Positions 44,180 through 55,962 of a stretch of 64,000 bases of DNA are shown here, one piece after another. A model generated the notes under the pieces. That model ran no database searches. It had not been told where the DNA came from and worked only from the letters and a program-made list of their open reading frames with translations. Source of the stretch: Cenococcum geophilum 1.58 (taxonomy: Eukaryota; Ascomycota; Dothideomycetes; Gloniales; Gloniaceae); contig KV748240.1 of the NCBI GenBank assembly GCA_001692895.1, forward strand, positions 248,001-312,000. Reading direction: 5' to 3'. Numbering within the stretch: position 1 is the first letter of the stretch; each line of letters starts with the position of its first letter. The translations under genes were made by a program, and so were the position numbers.

Positions 44180-46073
44180 ATGCGAATATCTGTGAGGGCT
44201 CCTTGGGTTCTCTGCTGCCCTTGCAGCGCTGTATCGCCAATTATCGTGACCCAATGGCGGCAGACATACCATGCATCTTTCCAAGCTAGATCCTCATCGT
44301 CAGGTAAGCATCACATGATTTTTCCAACTCTTCTACTTTCATCCGTTTTTCACATATCGAAGACCATTCCTTCGATTCTGCACTGAGCGTACTTTGTATT
44401 GGTTTGAATGTTTCACAATTAAGACCTAAAACATTTGCACAGAGATTTTTTCTAGGTTGTTTTCAGTTTGGATTTCTAATTGCAAAAATTACCCGATTTC
44501 TTTTCTGGGGAGTTATGCTCAACCTTGAATGCGTTCAATTGGAACCGAATCATTCACGTAGTCTTGCTTGAGGGACTTAGTTGACTGGCTATGCGCGTAT
44601 GCTATCGGATCACATTGGCTGAGAAAACCAATTTCGGGTCAGTTTCATGCCATAAACGTTCACTTCTTGCAAGATTATCGTCCTATTTCAGTCTATTTGC
44701 CATGACTCAAAACTGAATATTCACCAGCTGATGATGCCCTAGGGACCAGCTCGAAAGATGTTACGGTTGAAGGTCGGCAATACAAACCGGACGAGTGGAT
44801 GAACACGCCTGCATCTATTCTCTCAGCGATCTCGAAACGTTTACATCTACAACCCGATCATCCCCTCTCCATCACTCGCCAACTCATAGAGTCTCGCTTT
44901 ACAGGTTACAAATATCACAATGAACTTTTCCCTGTTGTATCAGTCAAACAAAATTTCGATGTGCTAGAGTTTCCTCTCGACCATCCGGGCCGTAGTCGGA
45001 CGGATACTTACTACATCAATAAAGAAACTGTCCTTCGCACTCACACATCCGCTCATCAGGCTGATATCTTCCACGCTAATGAAAGCTCCGGCTATCTTAT
45101 TAGCGCTGACGTCTATCGCCGCGATGCCGTTGATCGAAGTCACTATCCAGTCTTTCACCAAATGGAAGGGGCAAAGTCCTGGGATCGTAACTGTTTGGGC
45201 TCATACAGCACACTTACAGAGCAAATCTGGGCTGACGTAACAAAAATTCCGTCTCATACTATCAAAGTAGAAGATCTAAACCCTACCATCCATCCTGAAC
45301 GTAATCCTTTGCAGTTGAACTACCATTCAGTCGAAGAGGTCGAAGCTATGGCTACTCATCTTAAGCGCTCCCTCGAAGACGTTGTAGTGACAATTTTTAC
45401 CGCTGCTCGCGCGGCCGCAGCCGCGGCAGGGGATACAGCGGCCTTAACGCAGGAACCACTCAAAGTGCGCTGGGTCGAAGCTTATTTCCCTTTCACGTCT
45501 CCATCCTGGGAGCTCGAAGTATTGTGGCAAGGCGACTGGCTAGAGATCCTAGGATGCGGTATTGTCAAGCAATCGATCCTCAACAACGCCGGCGTTTCTT
45601 CGCGATTGGGATGGGCTTTTGGTTTGGGACTTGAGCGTATCGCCATGTTACTTTTCTCGATCCCAGACATCCGGTTGTTCTGGTCCTCCGACCGGCGCTT
45701 TCTATCTCAATTCAGTGCTGCGCGGCCCATTCAGCTCTTTGTGCCGTTCTCAAGACACCCCGCCTGCTTCAAGGACGTCTCGTTCTGGATACGCAGTACA
45801 TCTAGCGGCGCAGGTGGGCAGGCTGCGCATGCAAGCACCTGGGACTTCCACGAGAACGACGTTATGGAGCTAGCCAGGGATGTAGCTGGGGATCTGGTCG
45901 AAGACTTGCGGCTGGTGGATGAATTTGTGCACCCGAAGACGGGACGAAAGAGCCTGTGCTATCGCATTAATTATCGCAGTCTGGAGCGCACCTTGACCAA
46001 TGAAGAGACGAATGAGCTGCATGGAAAGTTCCGGCAGCAGCTAGTCGAGAAACTGGGCGTTGAGTTAAGATAG
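44180..46073 (+). CDS. msf1: mitochondrial phenylalanyl-tRNA synthetase
   Basis: Exon 1 (44180-44303) encodes a targeting-type start, MRISVRAPWVLCCPCS and an Arg/Ser-rich stretch. A long first intron (44304-44727, GTAAGC...CACCAG) joins in phase to exon 2 (44728-46073), giving 489 residues. Class II synthetase motifs are visible: HTSAHQADIF near residue 120, motif 2 around PVFHQMEGAKSWDRN, and motif 3 in GLGLERIAMLLFSIPDIRLF. A C-terminal ferredoxin-like anticodon-binding (FDX-ACB) domain begins PFSRHPACFKDVSFW. This monomeric PheRS charges mitochondrial tRNA-Phe in the matrix. An Ala run (ARAAAAAAGDTAA) is a local insertion in the catalytic domain. At 424 nt the intron is much longer than others in the window. 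Confidence 0.95.
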
Positions 46074-47930
46074 AGGCGATGAAGTGGATGTAATGATAGT
46101 TGTGGTTGGGCGTGAACGTAGATTGTACTATATTGTAAGACAGACTGTATGTTTGTATTTGGTTATACTTTTAGATACTTTGCTTCCCCGCGTTTTAACC
46201 CAAGAAAAGAGAGAAAGGTTATAATTAGCCGCAAAACTTCCAGTCTGCACGAGAACGTTTATTTGGATGCTATCGGTCTGACGGCTTGCTTATCGACAAG
46301 GACGACTGGACTATTAGCAAATATCCGATCGAGATTATCTATAATGATCGCATTATCATTTGGAAGCAGCCGAGAGAAATGCCATAAACAAGTGAGTGAC
46401 CCGGGCCAAGCGACCAGTAAGAGCGAAGGAATTAACCCGGACTGCGAAAGCGAATACTCAACATCAGACAAGAAGCGAGAATTAGACCAAGCTCTAGAGG
46501 TGGAACACGAATCTCATAGCCGTACCATAGACGAATAGAGATACTAGCGGATTGGCTGTATCTCGCTCGAAGGGTTCAGACGTTCGGTATCGTCCAATTC
46601 TAAAGACTCTCCCTGCAACGCGGGACTAATCCCAAGGAATTCGATGTTGATGGTTAAACTCCACTGAAAATATTGCATTCACCAACAGTAAATTCTTCAA
46701 ATCTACGAAGATTTTGAAAAGGGCATTAAGCTCAATCCTCCTTCGACCGTGACGAGGCGGCTGTAACATTTTGAGGTATAAGTACCGGCGGTGAAGCAAC
46801 TGTGAATATTCGTGAATTATCTAGCATATTAGATCGTAAAGGACGAAAAGTGGGGTGCGAAGGCGAATGGCTCTAAGAGTAGGGACTCCAAAAATAAACG
46901 ATCCGGTAGGAGATGATTCTAGTGTGAAGTTTCGTGGAAGGTTTCGGATGAGGTTTCCAATCCCTGACGAGAGGGATGGATGGATCTCCATTGAGAAACG
47001 AAGGCGAAACCGATGTTCCCCCACGTGTGGAGCCAGTCCTTGGACATGACTTCGCTTCAAAGCCTGGACGGCACATTCTTGAAATTTCTATCAACATCCA
47101 AGTTGATGTTGCAGTGCGAGGCGGGTAGTGCGAGACTTTCGACATTGGAAATTCATCTGGGGATCACGATAACGGTTTCGAGAGTATTGAACTTCAGAGT
47201 AACGACTCGGCTACCAAGGCTTCAATAAAGGAAACAAGCCTTAGCTACTTCAAAATCTCACCAATGAAGTGTTGGCTTCGGATGTGCCGATGTTTCAAGC
47301 TGCTTGATGCTCGGTTATCACACTCCTCCATGCAGTCCACGCTCTCCAGCTCTTCGGAACAACAAGCAGTCTTATCGTCCCATTTCGTCACATCCAGCAA
47401 GAACTGCAACAAGATATTGTGAACGGCCTTCGTGGCTGGCAAGTTTGTGAAGAGGAGGTGCCGCAAGCGAGTGTAAATATCTCAGCATGCAAGATTACCC
47501 GCAAGTGAAGATGTGATTATCGATTAAAGGCAATTATCGTGTGCAATTGAAGGCATAAACTGCAGAGCCCACTGCCGGAGGCTTGCTACAGGCTTGGCGT
47601 TTCTTATTTGGCCGAACCCACAAAAGACTTTGTAAAAAGCATTGGCCCGCATCCCGCACGTTTTTGAAGCCGAACATGCCTCACAAGCCGCGGCTAAGAT
47701 TGATCTGTGCTGAACAAGCAAATTTCATCTAATCAAGGTGCTTTGGCTTCAATGCTGATTACCAGGCTTAGGGAACGCTGACCTAGGAGATGGTAATGTC
47801 CTACTTCAGTTTTCGGACATTATTGAGGATTCCTCCACTCGAAGCTGGTTCATGCAATTTGAAGCGTAACGGGCTACCCCAATCTGACTGAAGCTGAAAT
47901 TCTAGGACGGTGGGATATAGGAAATACAGC
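46074..47930 (+). pseudogene. degraded coding-like region, unidentified
   Basis: Several stretches read like protein but in changing frames: a 129-codon ORF at 46149-46538; a segment with LLIDKDDWTISKYPIEIIYN in another frame near 46280; RFPIPDERDGWISIEKRRRN near 46955; PVLGHDFASKPGRHILEISI near 47036 in a third frame; and QELQQDIVNGLRGWQVCEEE near 47397. The switches and interspersed stops suggest one or two old genes broken by indels. I do not recognise the family, and part may be untranslated sequence of the PheRS gene. Confidence 0.35.
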
Positions 47931-48786
47931 CATGGAGAGAATCTTCATCTGGCATCGGAAGGGTTCGCAGATGCTTACTTGTCTGAGAGGTCTGCAGGCG
48001 CACAGAGCTTCAGAGGGGCCTGTTAAACGCAAGCGAGCTCGATGGCAACGATGTCTGCATCAGGCACAAGCGAAACGAACTGCGGGGCGCGGGCCAGCAT
48101 TTTGCTGGTGCCCCCAATTGGTTTCCTGGTAAGTAGGCTGGTAATACGGTAGCTACCCGCAGCCAACGTTTTGACTACATGTTTTTCCGCCGCTATGGCT
48201 GCCCAACCACTACGCCCGTCGTCGCAGCTAGGCGTGCGCTATACGAGAGGAGCAGGAGCTTACGAAAAGGAGCAGAAGTCGGGAGCGAGGCAGCCTTTTC
48301 TGGGGGTGCAGCCGAGCCGTCAATGGCAGGCGTCAGGGCATGGGCTGCAGCCGTGACAGTGCCGTACTAGCGGCGCAGGAGTGCGGGAGTGGGAAGGCCA
48401 GGTTCGCGATAATCTGATAGTGGAGTGCAAAAGATGCAGTACAATATACCCATCGCTGTGGGCCTGGGGCTACACAGACTGTAGCCGGTGATGCTTCCGA
48501 TCTGCGTTCGCAGTCCGCAGCTCGTTGCACCGGTGCTCAACATGAATGGCCCGCCCATAGACTGACCCTAGATATTGCGACGGATGGGTTGGACCGATTG
48601 TAGCAGCATCATGTGCTGACGTGCAATACCAGTACCGTCGAGATGGGTGCTCACGGGTGCTCATGGGTGCTCGTAGATGCTCTCACGGTGGGTTGGGAAG
48701 CTGGCAGGCTTGTAGGCTGGCTTGCTGCATGGACAGACATGTGTTATCTCATGAATCAGACGCTTCGTGACAGGATTGGCTGGGGG
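47931..48786. other. GC-richer interval without a clear gene
   Basis: Short ORFs overlap on all frames and none stands out. At 48640-48685 a tandem array of about four GGGTGCTCATG/ACG units occurs. It may be decayed repeat sequence. Confidence 0.35.
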
Positions 48787-49096
48787 GGGAGCACGTGCGT
48801 ACTGCTCCCTATATCCCCTTGGATTTTATCCCTTTTTATAAACTACGGCCCAACCCCGATAGTTATAATATTAGCCCTATATCTGTTATATTAAGGTATG
48901 GGATACTGACTACCTCCAACTTTTTATATAATATAGCTACGATGTAGCTACCACATGGAGTGGATAGAGGAGTTTAAGAGCTTTCACTTCGTAGTATTTT
49001 TGGAGTAATTAGACATAGAAAAGGTAGTAAGGATTGGCAGTGATTTGGTTGGCAGGGAATTCAGGGGCTAATAGGGAGCAGTACGCACGTGCTCCC
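48787..49096. mobile_element. MITE with self-complementary terminal inverted repeats (about 310 bp)
   Basis: GGGAGCACGTGCGTACTGCT followed by CCCTAT (48787-48812) and its exact reverse complement (49071-49096) face each other across about 260 bp of AT-rich non-coding DNA. Each 26-bp arm also contains its own inverted pair GGGAGCA/TGCTCCC, so every terminus can form a small hairpin. A G run flanks the left side. I cannot define a target duplication, so the superfamily is open. Confidence 0.75.
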
Positions 49097-49771
49097 TCAC
49101 TTGTTCTCCACGAAGCATCTGATAAGGCATGTGTACCTCTCGAACGGGAGTACCTCGCTTCGCTGTTGCACACTGCGAGCGACAGGCTCATCTATCTACC
49201 TGCCCTTGCCCCTCCGAACCAACCCCCCTAACAATCGCTCCAACCCAAAACCACCATCCTAGGAGGAGTTTAACTCGTCTTGGTCGTCACAAGTATAAGC
49301 ATATCTATAATAGCCTAACTTAAGACCAGGAATAGTCTGCAGCATGGCGCACAGTGGCACGTCCGCACTGCAGGTTCCCAACGAATCGCCAACCTGGGAG
49401 GTCAGGGCCGCGTTTCACGTCGGGGTGGTCCCCCGAGAGCCTAGTCTGTATTGCCGCTATTGGTACCTCCTCGCCACAGGGGCTTCCTCGTTCTCCCATG
49501 TAGCAGTAGCAGTTTGAAGGAGCCACACTTAAAGCACCTCGATGCCATATCGCAAACGCTGCAGGGAAAGCTTACATGACATGCCAGCCATTCGAGTCTC
49601 ACCAAGATTCAGGACCTGGCAGATGATATTAAGCCTCTGTGCTTAAAGCCCTCCGCCATGACACACATCTCCAATTGCATGCGGCCCGACGTCGATAAGG
49701 CAAATGTTTATATAGCATCCGAAACGTCGTCTACCAAGAGTCCAGTAAGCTGACATTTCCCCTTCGCACTA
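49097..49771. other. non-coding interval / promoter of the Uds1-domain gene
   Basis: No gene recognised. Short ORFs on both strands lack motifs. Confidence 0.35.
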
Positions 49772-51563
49772 ATGCCGTATCAAGGCCCCCGCCGTTCCCA
49801 TTCACTAAAAGAAACTCAGACTGTAAAAGAGACTGTAAGAGCCCTGGAAAGACACCCTTCAAGGCTAGGATTGCAGCAGCAGTCTACGACTTCCAAGTAT
49901 CAGCTCTGGCCGTCAGCTTCCAGAAGTCCTGTCGGCCTTGCTAGGCCATTATTGCTATCAGACAGGTCGATGGCACTGTCCATGGGTCGTTCACCCACAT
50001 CTTTGAGCGATACTGCCGCCAGCCCCGAAAACATTCCGTTTTGGCACAGGGGGGGCTCATTGTCCAGACGGAGGAAGATCAGTGTGCCAGAGTTGGGCAG
50101 CACAATGACCACCGTCCAAGAGACTGCAGTGGATTCCCGTAAGTTAGCGAACGTAGCTAGTTAGTTCATGTACTCACGGTTCTAGCGACCATTCCTGGAA
50201 GGCCTCCTCTTCGGAAGGCATCGTCTGAAGCATTTGGGCATGAAAGATCAAGCAGTGCTCCAGGGACCAGCTGGAGATTTGGTCCCTTTGGCGACGCACT
50301 TGTCTCCTGCGTGACCGGGCCGTCTTATTTGCAGCCTGAGCACGCTGGTCAGCCATCATCCGCAGACCCTTCGAAATCCGAGGTTTCGCTTTCCTTGAGC
50401 GGAGGGAAGCCGTTATCTCCAATACTCAGTCCAGGTGCGAGCTCTAAACCAGTTCTAAAGGTTGATACTGGGCCGCATATCCTCGAAACACTTGAAGTTC
50501 CTCCAGAAGTTCCACCAAAATTACCGTCATTTGAACGAAAAGGATCTCCGGCACCAAAATTAAGCGCGAAGTCAAGCAGAACTCAAATATTGGCTCCAGC
50601 TACAAACACACCTAGTGCAATCACACCGAATAGTGCATTAGATGCACGACGATCTCCTAACGTACCACATTCTGCTCTAACCTCGAATCCTCCAAGTGCC
50701 CTATCGCCTCAAAGCGCCGTCGAGAGGCGAGGGTCTCCGAAGCCTGAAGCTCGGCGGGATGGAACGACTTCACACAACAGAAATATGTCCGACACTTCGA
50801 TTTTAGACAGGGGAAGACCAATTAAAAAGTCCATCAAGCGACAACGAAGCCGTACCTGTTCCGAAGTGAACAACACGGACGTCGTGGTGGCGGATAACTG
50901 GAAGCTGCCAACAGGCATGCGTGCGACTGATGCGTCACTAAAACTCGACGATATTGAAAAGGAGAATCTGCGAAGGCAGGCATTCAATCAAGCAGGAAAA
51001 TTTGAGGTTTTAAATAAGCGGGACGTAGCCTCTCTCTCAAGGGTAGGTTATTGCGTACGAATTCAGTGAAATGACTTGAAAGCTTACCCTCATCCAAGGA
51101 GTTACGCGCACTAGATGAGAGATGCGAATATCTCCGCAAGGCTTATAAATCCCTGCGATCAGGTCGACAGAAACTTCACAGTAGGATGATCTCCTATCTG
51201 AAGCGAGGTGAGACGGTCATATTTTCGAGGGAGAGTCTATTGAAGCAGGAGGAAGCTCTTGCAGAGCTCGATATCTCCATTGATGAGTTCATCCTCAAAC
51301 TTGAACAAGCCGAAAATCGGCGATTGCGACTTCGCCAAAAACTGTTAGAGCATGTTGCAGCGGCTCTGCTACTGAACCCTCCTGCATCTAATAGGGGAGA
51401 CATGACAGAGTCGACGCCACCTCGAAGTCCAGTCAAGGCTGAAAGCCCTGCGCGGATTGAACGAAAAGATGTGGAGTCAATCAAGATCTACGCCGACGGA
51501 CATGTGCTCAACCTCTTCTCCGACATCGAGCAGGCAATTGGAAAAATGTGTGAAGCATGCTAG
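49772..51563 (+). CDS. Uds1-domain (up-regulated during septation) protein
   Basis: Exons 49772-50138, 50186-51042 and 51099-51563 give 562 residues in one continuous phase. The first 330 residues are disordered, rich in Ser, Pro and basic residues (typical of a kinase-regulated scaffold). The C-terminal part is helical and coiled: ELRALDERCEYLRKAYKSLR, then SYLKRGETVIFSRESLLKQE and LDISIDEFILKLEQAENRRL. This matches the fungal domain named after a gene induced during septation. Biochemical function is unknown; a role in cell-cycle or septum-associated structure is inferred from the family name only. Introns are short (47 and 56 nt) and donors are good (GTAAGT, GTAGGT). Additional exons upstream of 49772 cannot be excluded. 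Confidence 0.8.
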
Positions 51564-52342
51564 CGCAGGAATGTTAAACGAATTCATAATACCTTCCACT
51601 TCGGTATAGATTGCTACTACATATTCTATTCCCGTGGTTTGAGTATTTGTGGGAGGGATGATGTGCATAGGGTGTATTTACCTTCTCCTGCAATCTCCAT
51701 TGTAACGGCCAGCCTAATGGCGCTTTCATGTTATGTCCTATTACGGCCGTCATGGCTTGCGATGGAGCGGCGATGTGTCGTCTGCGATCGCGTTTAGTTT
51801 CTCTTCTTCTGACGATACCCGGGCCGCCTTCTGCATTTGAAGCCCGTAGCATTTTCTGGGACAATTTTAGGGAGCCGATGGCGTATTTGGCGTAGTTTCA
51901 GATATTTTGGAATGAGAGAGCATGCATTAATCAAGGCCTCAAAAACCTAAAAATAAACCTAGCACGGCCCGCGAAACAAGTCAAGAGCATTGTGGCCAGA
52001 AGCAGCAGTGCGGTAGCGAACAGCGCAAAGGCGAAGGGTGAAGCTCAGGGGGAAGAGATCGCATGAAGGCTAATAGAGCAGTGGGAGACTGATGATTTCC
52101 TCCGGGGTGCAGTGGTTGAAACGGACGAAGGTGCCGTCGCTGATTACCAAGTCAGAGCGCCGTTTCGGTACGAGCGTGAAGTGACAAAGCGCCACAACTT
52201 GGCATCGGCCCGGACATTATCCCTAGCGGCGGGGCGGTCTCGCTCGAAATTTTGAAAGGTCAGCCGCGTGCAGTACCCGGAGCTTCACTTGTCTCTTTCG
52301 CCATGCATCAATCGCAATATCCCCGCCGGCCATCCTTATATC
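51564..52342. other. intergenic region and promoter of the PRPP synthetase gene
   Basis: No convincing gene; a 96-codon minus-strand ORF at 51574-51864 lacks any motif. Confidence 0.4.
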
Positions 52343-53569
52343 ATGGCTACAAACTCGATAAAGCTGCTCACGGGCAACAGCCACCCTACGCTTGCGAAGC
52401 TGGTGGCTGATAGGTGCGCCAAAACCCGGCGGGACAGCTTATAGCCCGTCACTTTCTAGCACTGCTAACATGGCCAAAAGGTTAGGAATCGAATTGACTA
52501 AGATCCTAGTATTGCAGTACTCGAACCAGGAGACTTCAGTGACAATTGGTGAATCTGTACGAGACGAAGACGGTATGCGCTTGACGACTAATATTGTCTA
52601 CTCGCCTTCTCTGAAGCCCCTCTATATAATTTTGCCTCGCGATCTAACTTAGGCAGTCTTCATTCTTCAGTCCACAGCTCCTGGCGACATCAACGATGGT
52701 CTTATGGAACTTCTCATCATGATTAATGCGTGCAAAACTGCATCCGCCCGTCGTATCACTGCCGTGATACCCAACTTCCCATACGCACGGCAGGACAAGA
52801 AAGACAAGTCCCGCGCTCCTATCACTGCAAAATTAATGGCAAACATGCTTCAAACTGCTGGCTGCAATCATGTCATAACTATGGATCTCCATGCTAGCCA
52901 GATACAGGGGTTCTTCAATGTCCCAGTAGATAACCTTTATGCTGAGCCTAGTACTTTACGTTGGATAAGGGAGAATTTGAACGTCAAGGACTGCGTCATT
53001 GTAAGTCCTGATGCTGGAGGTGCGAAAAGGTATGTTATTATTGAGAACTTGGTGTCATGGAATTCGCAGCGGCTAATTGAATTTAGGGCTACTTCTATCG
53101 CAGATGGTTTGGACTTAGGCTTTGCCCTGATCCACAAAGAAAGAGCAAGACCCAACGAGGTCTCAAAAATGGTGCTTGTTGGAGATGTCAAAGATAAAAC
53201 GGCTATTATCGTCGATGACATGGCAGATACTTGCGGAACGCTTGTCAAGGCGGCCGATGTTGTTATACAACACGGCGCGAAGGATGCGATTGCGATTGTC
53301 ACACATGGAATCCTAAGCGGAAACGCGATAGATGCACTGAACGGCAGCAAACTCAAAAAGGTTGTCGTAACAAACACTGTCCCACACGAAGAGAAAAAAG
53401 ACCGCTGCTCTAGAATCGAAACAATTGATATCAGTCCTACGGTAAGACAGTTATGCACATTACTAGCTAACCTAAACACTGACTCCCTTCTTAGCTTGCA
53501 GAAGCCTGCCGACGAACTCACAATGGCGAAAGTGTATCGTTCTTGTTTAAGCATGCTCCTGTGGACTAG
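52343..53569 (+). CDS. prs: ribose-phosphate pyrophosphokinase (PRPP synthetase)
   Basis: Exons 52343-52413, 52481-52572, 52657-53029, 53087-53441 and 53495-53569 join in phase to 321 residues, the usual length of the short form. Start [23 protein letters not shown]-binding part with [44 protein letters not shown]-binding loop [13 protein letters not shown]; and C-terminus [18 protein letters not shown]. The enzyme makes PRPP from ribose-5-phosphate and ATP for purine, pyrimidine, His, Trp and NAD synthesis. The absence of a long inserted region places it with the Prs2/3/4-type subunits rather than Prs1 or Prs5, which carry insertions. Exon 5 encodes only 24 residues. All signature residues are present, so it should be functional. 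Confidence 0.96.
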
Positions 53570-54179
53570 GTAAATTTCAAAGGCGTTACGGATTGGTTCG
53601 AACATTTGCTAGATGTGATTTGTGAGGCGTTCAGCTATTCTCAGGTTCTGCTCTGTTTCGACAGGAATGTCTTATAGCATGGCTATCCTGCACGTAGGGT
53701 TAGGTATCGGATTATGCTGATTTTAAGCAAATGTGGAATTGAAAAATAACTTTCAGTATATCATGAAATGGTTATTAGTTGGATTAGGGAGTACTTGAAA
53801 GCTTGTCATGTAGGGGATGGCAAAACGCTCAGATATGTAAATAATTTGCAACGAAATTTTAGTTATTCTCATCTAACCACGGAGGATAGAGTTTATTGCT
53901 TGAAGAGATTTTACATGTATAGGGAGTGTATTCGAACATTTCGGGTACTATAATGATTTGCCGCCCGGGCTGTCAAAGGTAATAAATAAAGCTGAGATTT
54001 CGAAGGGTGATGCAATTGCTATATAATAGAAAACTGCTCATGTCCACGACAACCGAGTGACAATGCTTAGAATTTCTCATGTCTTTATGCCGAAGCTCGC
54101 TGAAATACATCTGCTATTTCCCAATTGACTCCCAGCGGACCAACCTCAGCCATCATAATCCCTCATTTTCTACTTCATC
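53570..54179. other. convergent 3' intergenic region
   Basis: AT-rich; it holds the 3' ends of the PRPP synthetase and eS6 genes. A 61-codon ORF at 53768 has no features of a gene. Confidence 0.4.
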
Positions 54180-55009
54180 CTAATGCCTCATCGAAGAAGC
54201 CCTCCGCTTCCTAGCCTCATCATGTGCTGTCTTCGCCTCGCTGATACGCTTGTGGAGAATTTGGGCATACTCGTTCTGTGAAAGGTTAGCGGGAGTGCCT
54301 AGAATCAGATCCTAGAACTTACAGCAGCATCCTTAGAAGCTTCTGCACGACGGCGCTTGAGCGCAATTCGATGACGCTTGTGTTGTAGGCGTTGAGGAGT
54401 AACGAGGCGTTGGATCTTAGGAGCCTTGGTGTATGGTTTCTTGCCCTCGCCCTTAGGCTGGACCTCACGTCGGATAACGAACTTGCGAACCTATAGAATG
54501 GTACATCAGACTCGATCCAAGAGGACCGGCGAAGTGATTATGAGGAAACTCACATCATCTTCCTTGCTGAGACCAAAGAACCGGCGAATCTTGGTGGCTC
54601 TCTTGGGACCCAATCGCTTTGGGTGAACAGTATCGGTCAGGCCCGGCAGCTCCGCATCACCCTGCTTGACAATGCTGAGAGCAAGGACCGACAAGTCCAT
54701 TCCAACGATGCAGCCGCGAACGCTCTTTCTCTTGCGCTCACCAGTGCGACGTGGACGATAGCAGGAGTGGCCGTCGGCGAGAAGAAGTCGGACACGAGTC
54801 GGATGCATAATACCCTGCTTCATCGGGAAACCCTGCTTGTCGTTGCCGCCGGTGATCTTGAAGATATAACCTTTGAATTCGTCGCCAACACTGTCACCAG
54901 GCACTTCCTGGCCCATACGGCGGTCCATGAACACGCGCAGCTTGCGCTCATCGTCAACCTCGATCAGCTTTTGAGTGCCATTGGCCGGGTAGGAGATGTT
55001 CAGCTTCAT
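54180..55009 (-). CDS. rps6: 40S ribosomal protein eS6
   Basis: Exons 54554-55009, 54323-54490 and 54180-54275 give 239 residues, the normal eS6 length. The protein starts [20 protein letters not shown] and contains the conserved [17 protein letters not shown] and [19 protein letters not shown]. The basic helical tail ends RRASSMRH, with adjacent serines in an Arg-Arg-x-Ser-Ser context. In yeast these serines are phosphorylated by TOR-dependent AGC kinases; this is established for the family, not shown here. The short introns of 63 and 47 nt have good donors. The protein is part of the small ribosomal subunit. Confidence 0.97.
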
Positions 55010-55962
55010 CTTGACGAATGCTGCCGAGATGAAGAAACTGAAACAGAGTTGTCGTCGGTCGACCGTCTGGTGTTAGCAGTCTCAAATTGAGCGCGAAATC
55101 CATTTCGACTAGTGTGGGCAGATTCTTAGCGAACTTTCGGAAAAACTGTGTGCTCCGATGTCCTGGCATGTGGATAATTTGGCTTGTGCTTTTCCTATCT
55201 CGCCTGCAATCCCTTGGATATTCGTAATCCTTACTGCCCCAAAAGCCCACACAGCGAGCGGTTCTCGCTTTTATAATTATCTTGACTTCTTATCTTTTAG
55301 ATATATTACCTTAATTGAGCTTTAATACGCAGTGTAGAATTCAGTCTGCTCTCGTCACTGTTACTCCGCACTTTCCCCTTTTTATTTGCATATATTAGAG
55401 ATTCTTCATCCCTAAACAATCCCATCCAATTTGATTTCTTCTGATAATTTTCTGGCAGGAAATACTTCGTTCGCTAATGAAATTCGTTCAACGTGCGGCG
55501 AGCACAGCAGGAAGCTTCGTTGATACCTCTAAGAAACATATTCCATTGTGTCTTAAGATGATAATGGCCTGGGGTTGGGATTAAGGGCTATAATCATTAT
55601 ATCGAACCTCATAAGATAAACCGATTCGAGGTTCCGGGTTGTTCAGCAGATATTCATTTCACGCTAACTTGCGATATGAGAATCCTCAATTACAACAGGT
55701 CTTCTGCATTGTTATTGAACGAGCGCTCCATCGCCCCACGAGAAGTAATTGCTGCAGGACCGCCTGGTGAATACTTGGCCAATTCTAAGAACCTTTAATA
55801 TGATATGCAACCCTTCATGATGTTGTGTTGACCCTAACGCCTGACACCGTCCCATGCAATGCTTCGAAGACAAGCTCAATTATGGGAGCGAAGCGAACGT
55901 CCTAACTCCCAAAAGTTGTCCATGATACTGATAGCCTAAAACCTAAAAGCCATATTTTAATC
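55010..55962. other. promoter of rps6 and 3' flank of the calcipressin gene
   Basis: No gene recognised. The first 250 bp are GC-rich and pyrimidine-biased near the rps6 start; the remainder is ordinary intergenic DNA. Confidence 0.4.

Noticed and set aside
52937-53605. 222-codon minus-strand ORF
   Set aside because: Antisense shadow of the PRPP synthetase exons.
54623-55090. 155-codon plus-strand ORF
   Set aside because: Antisense shadow of rps6 exon 1.
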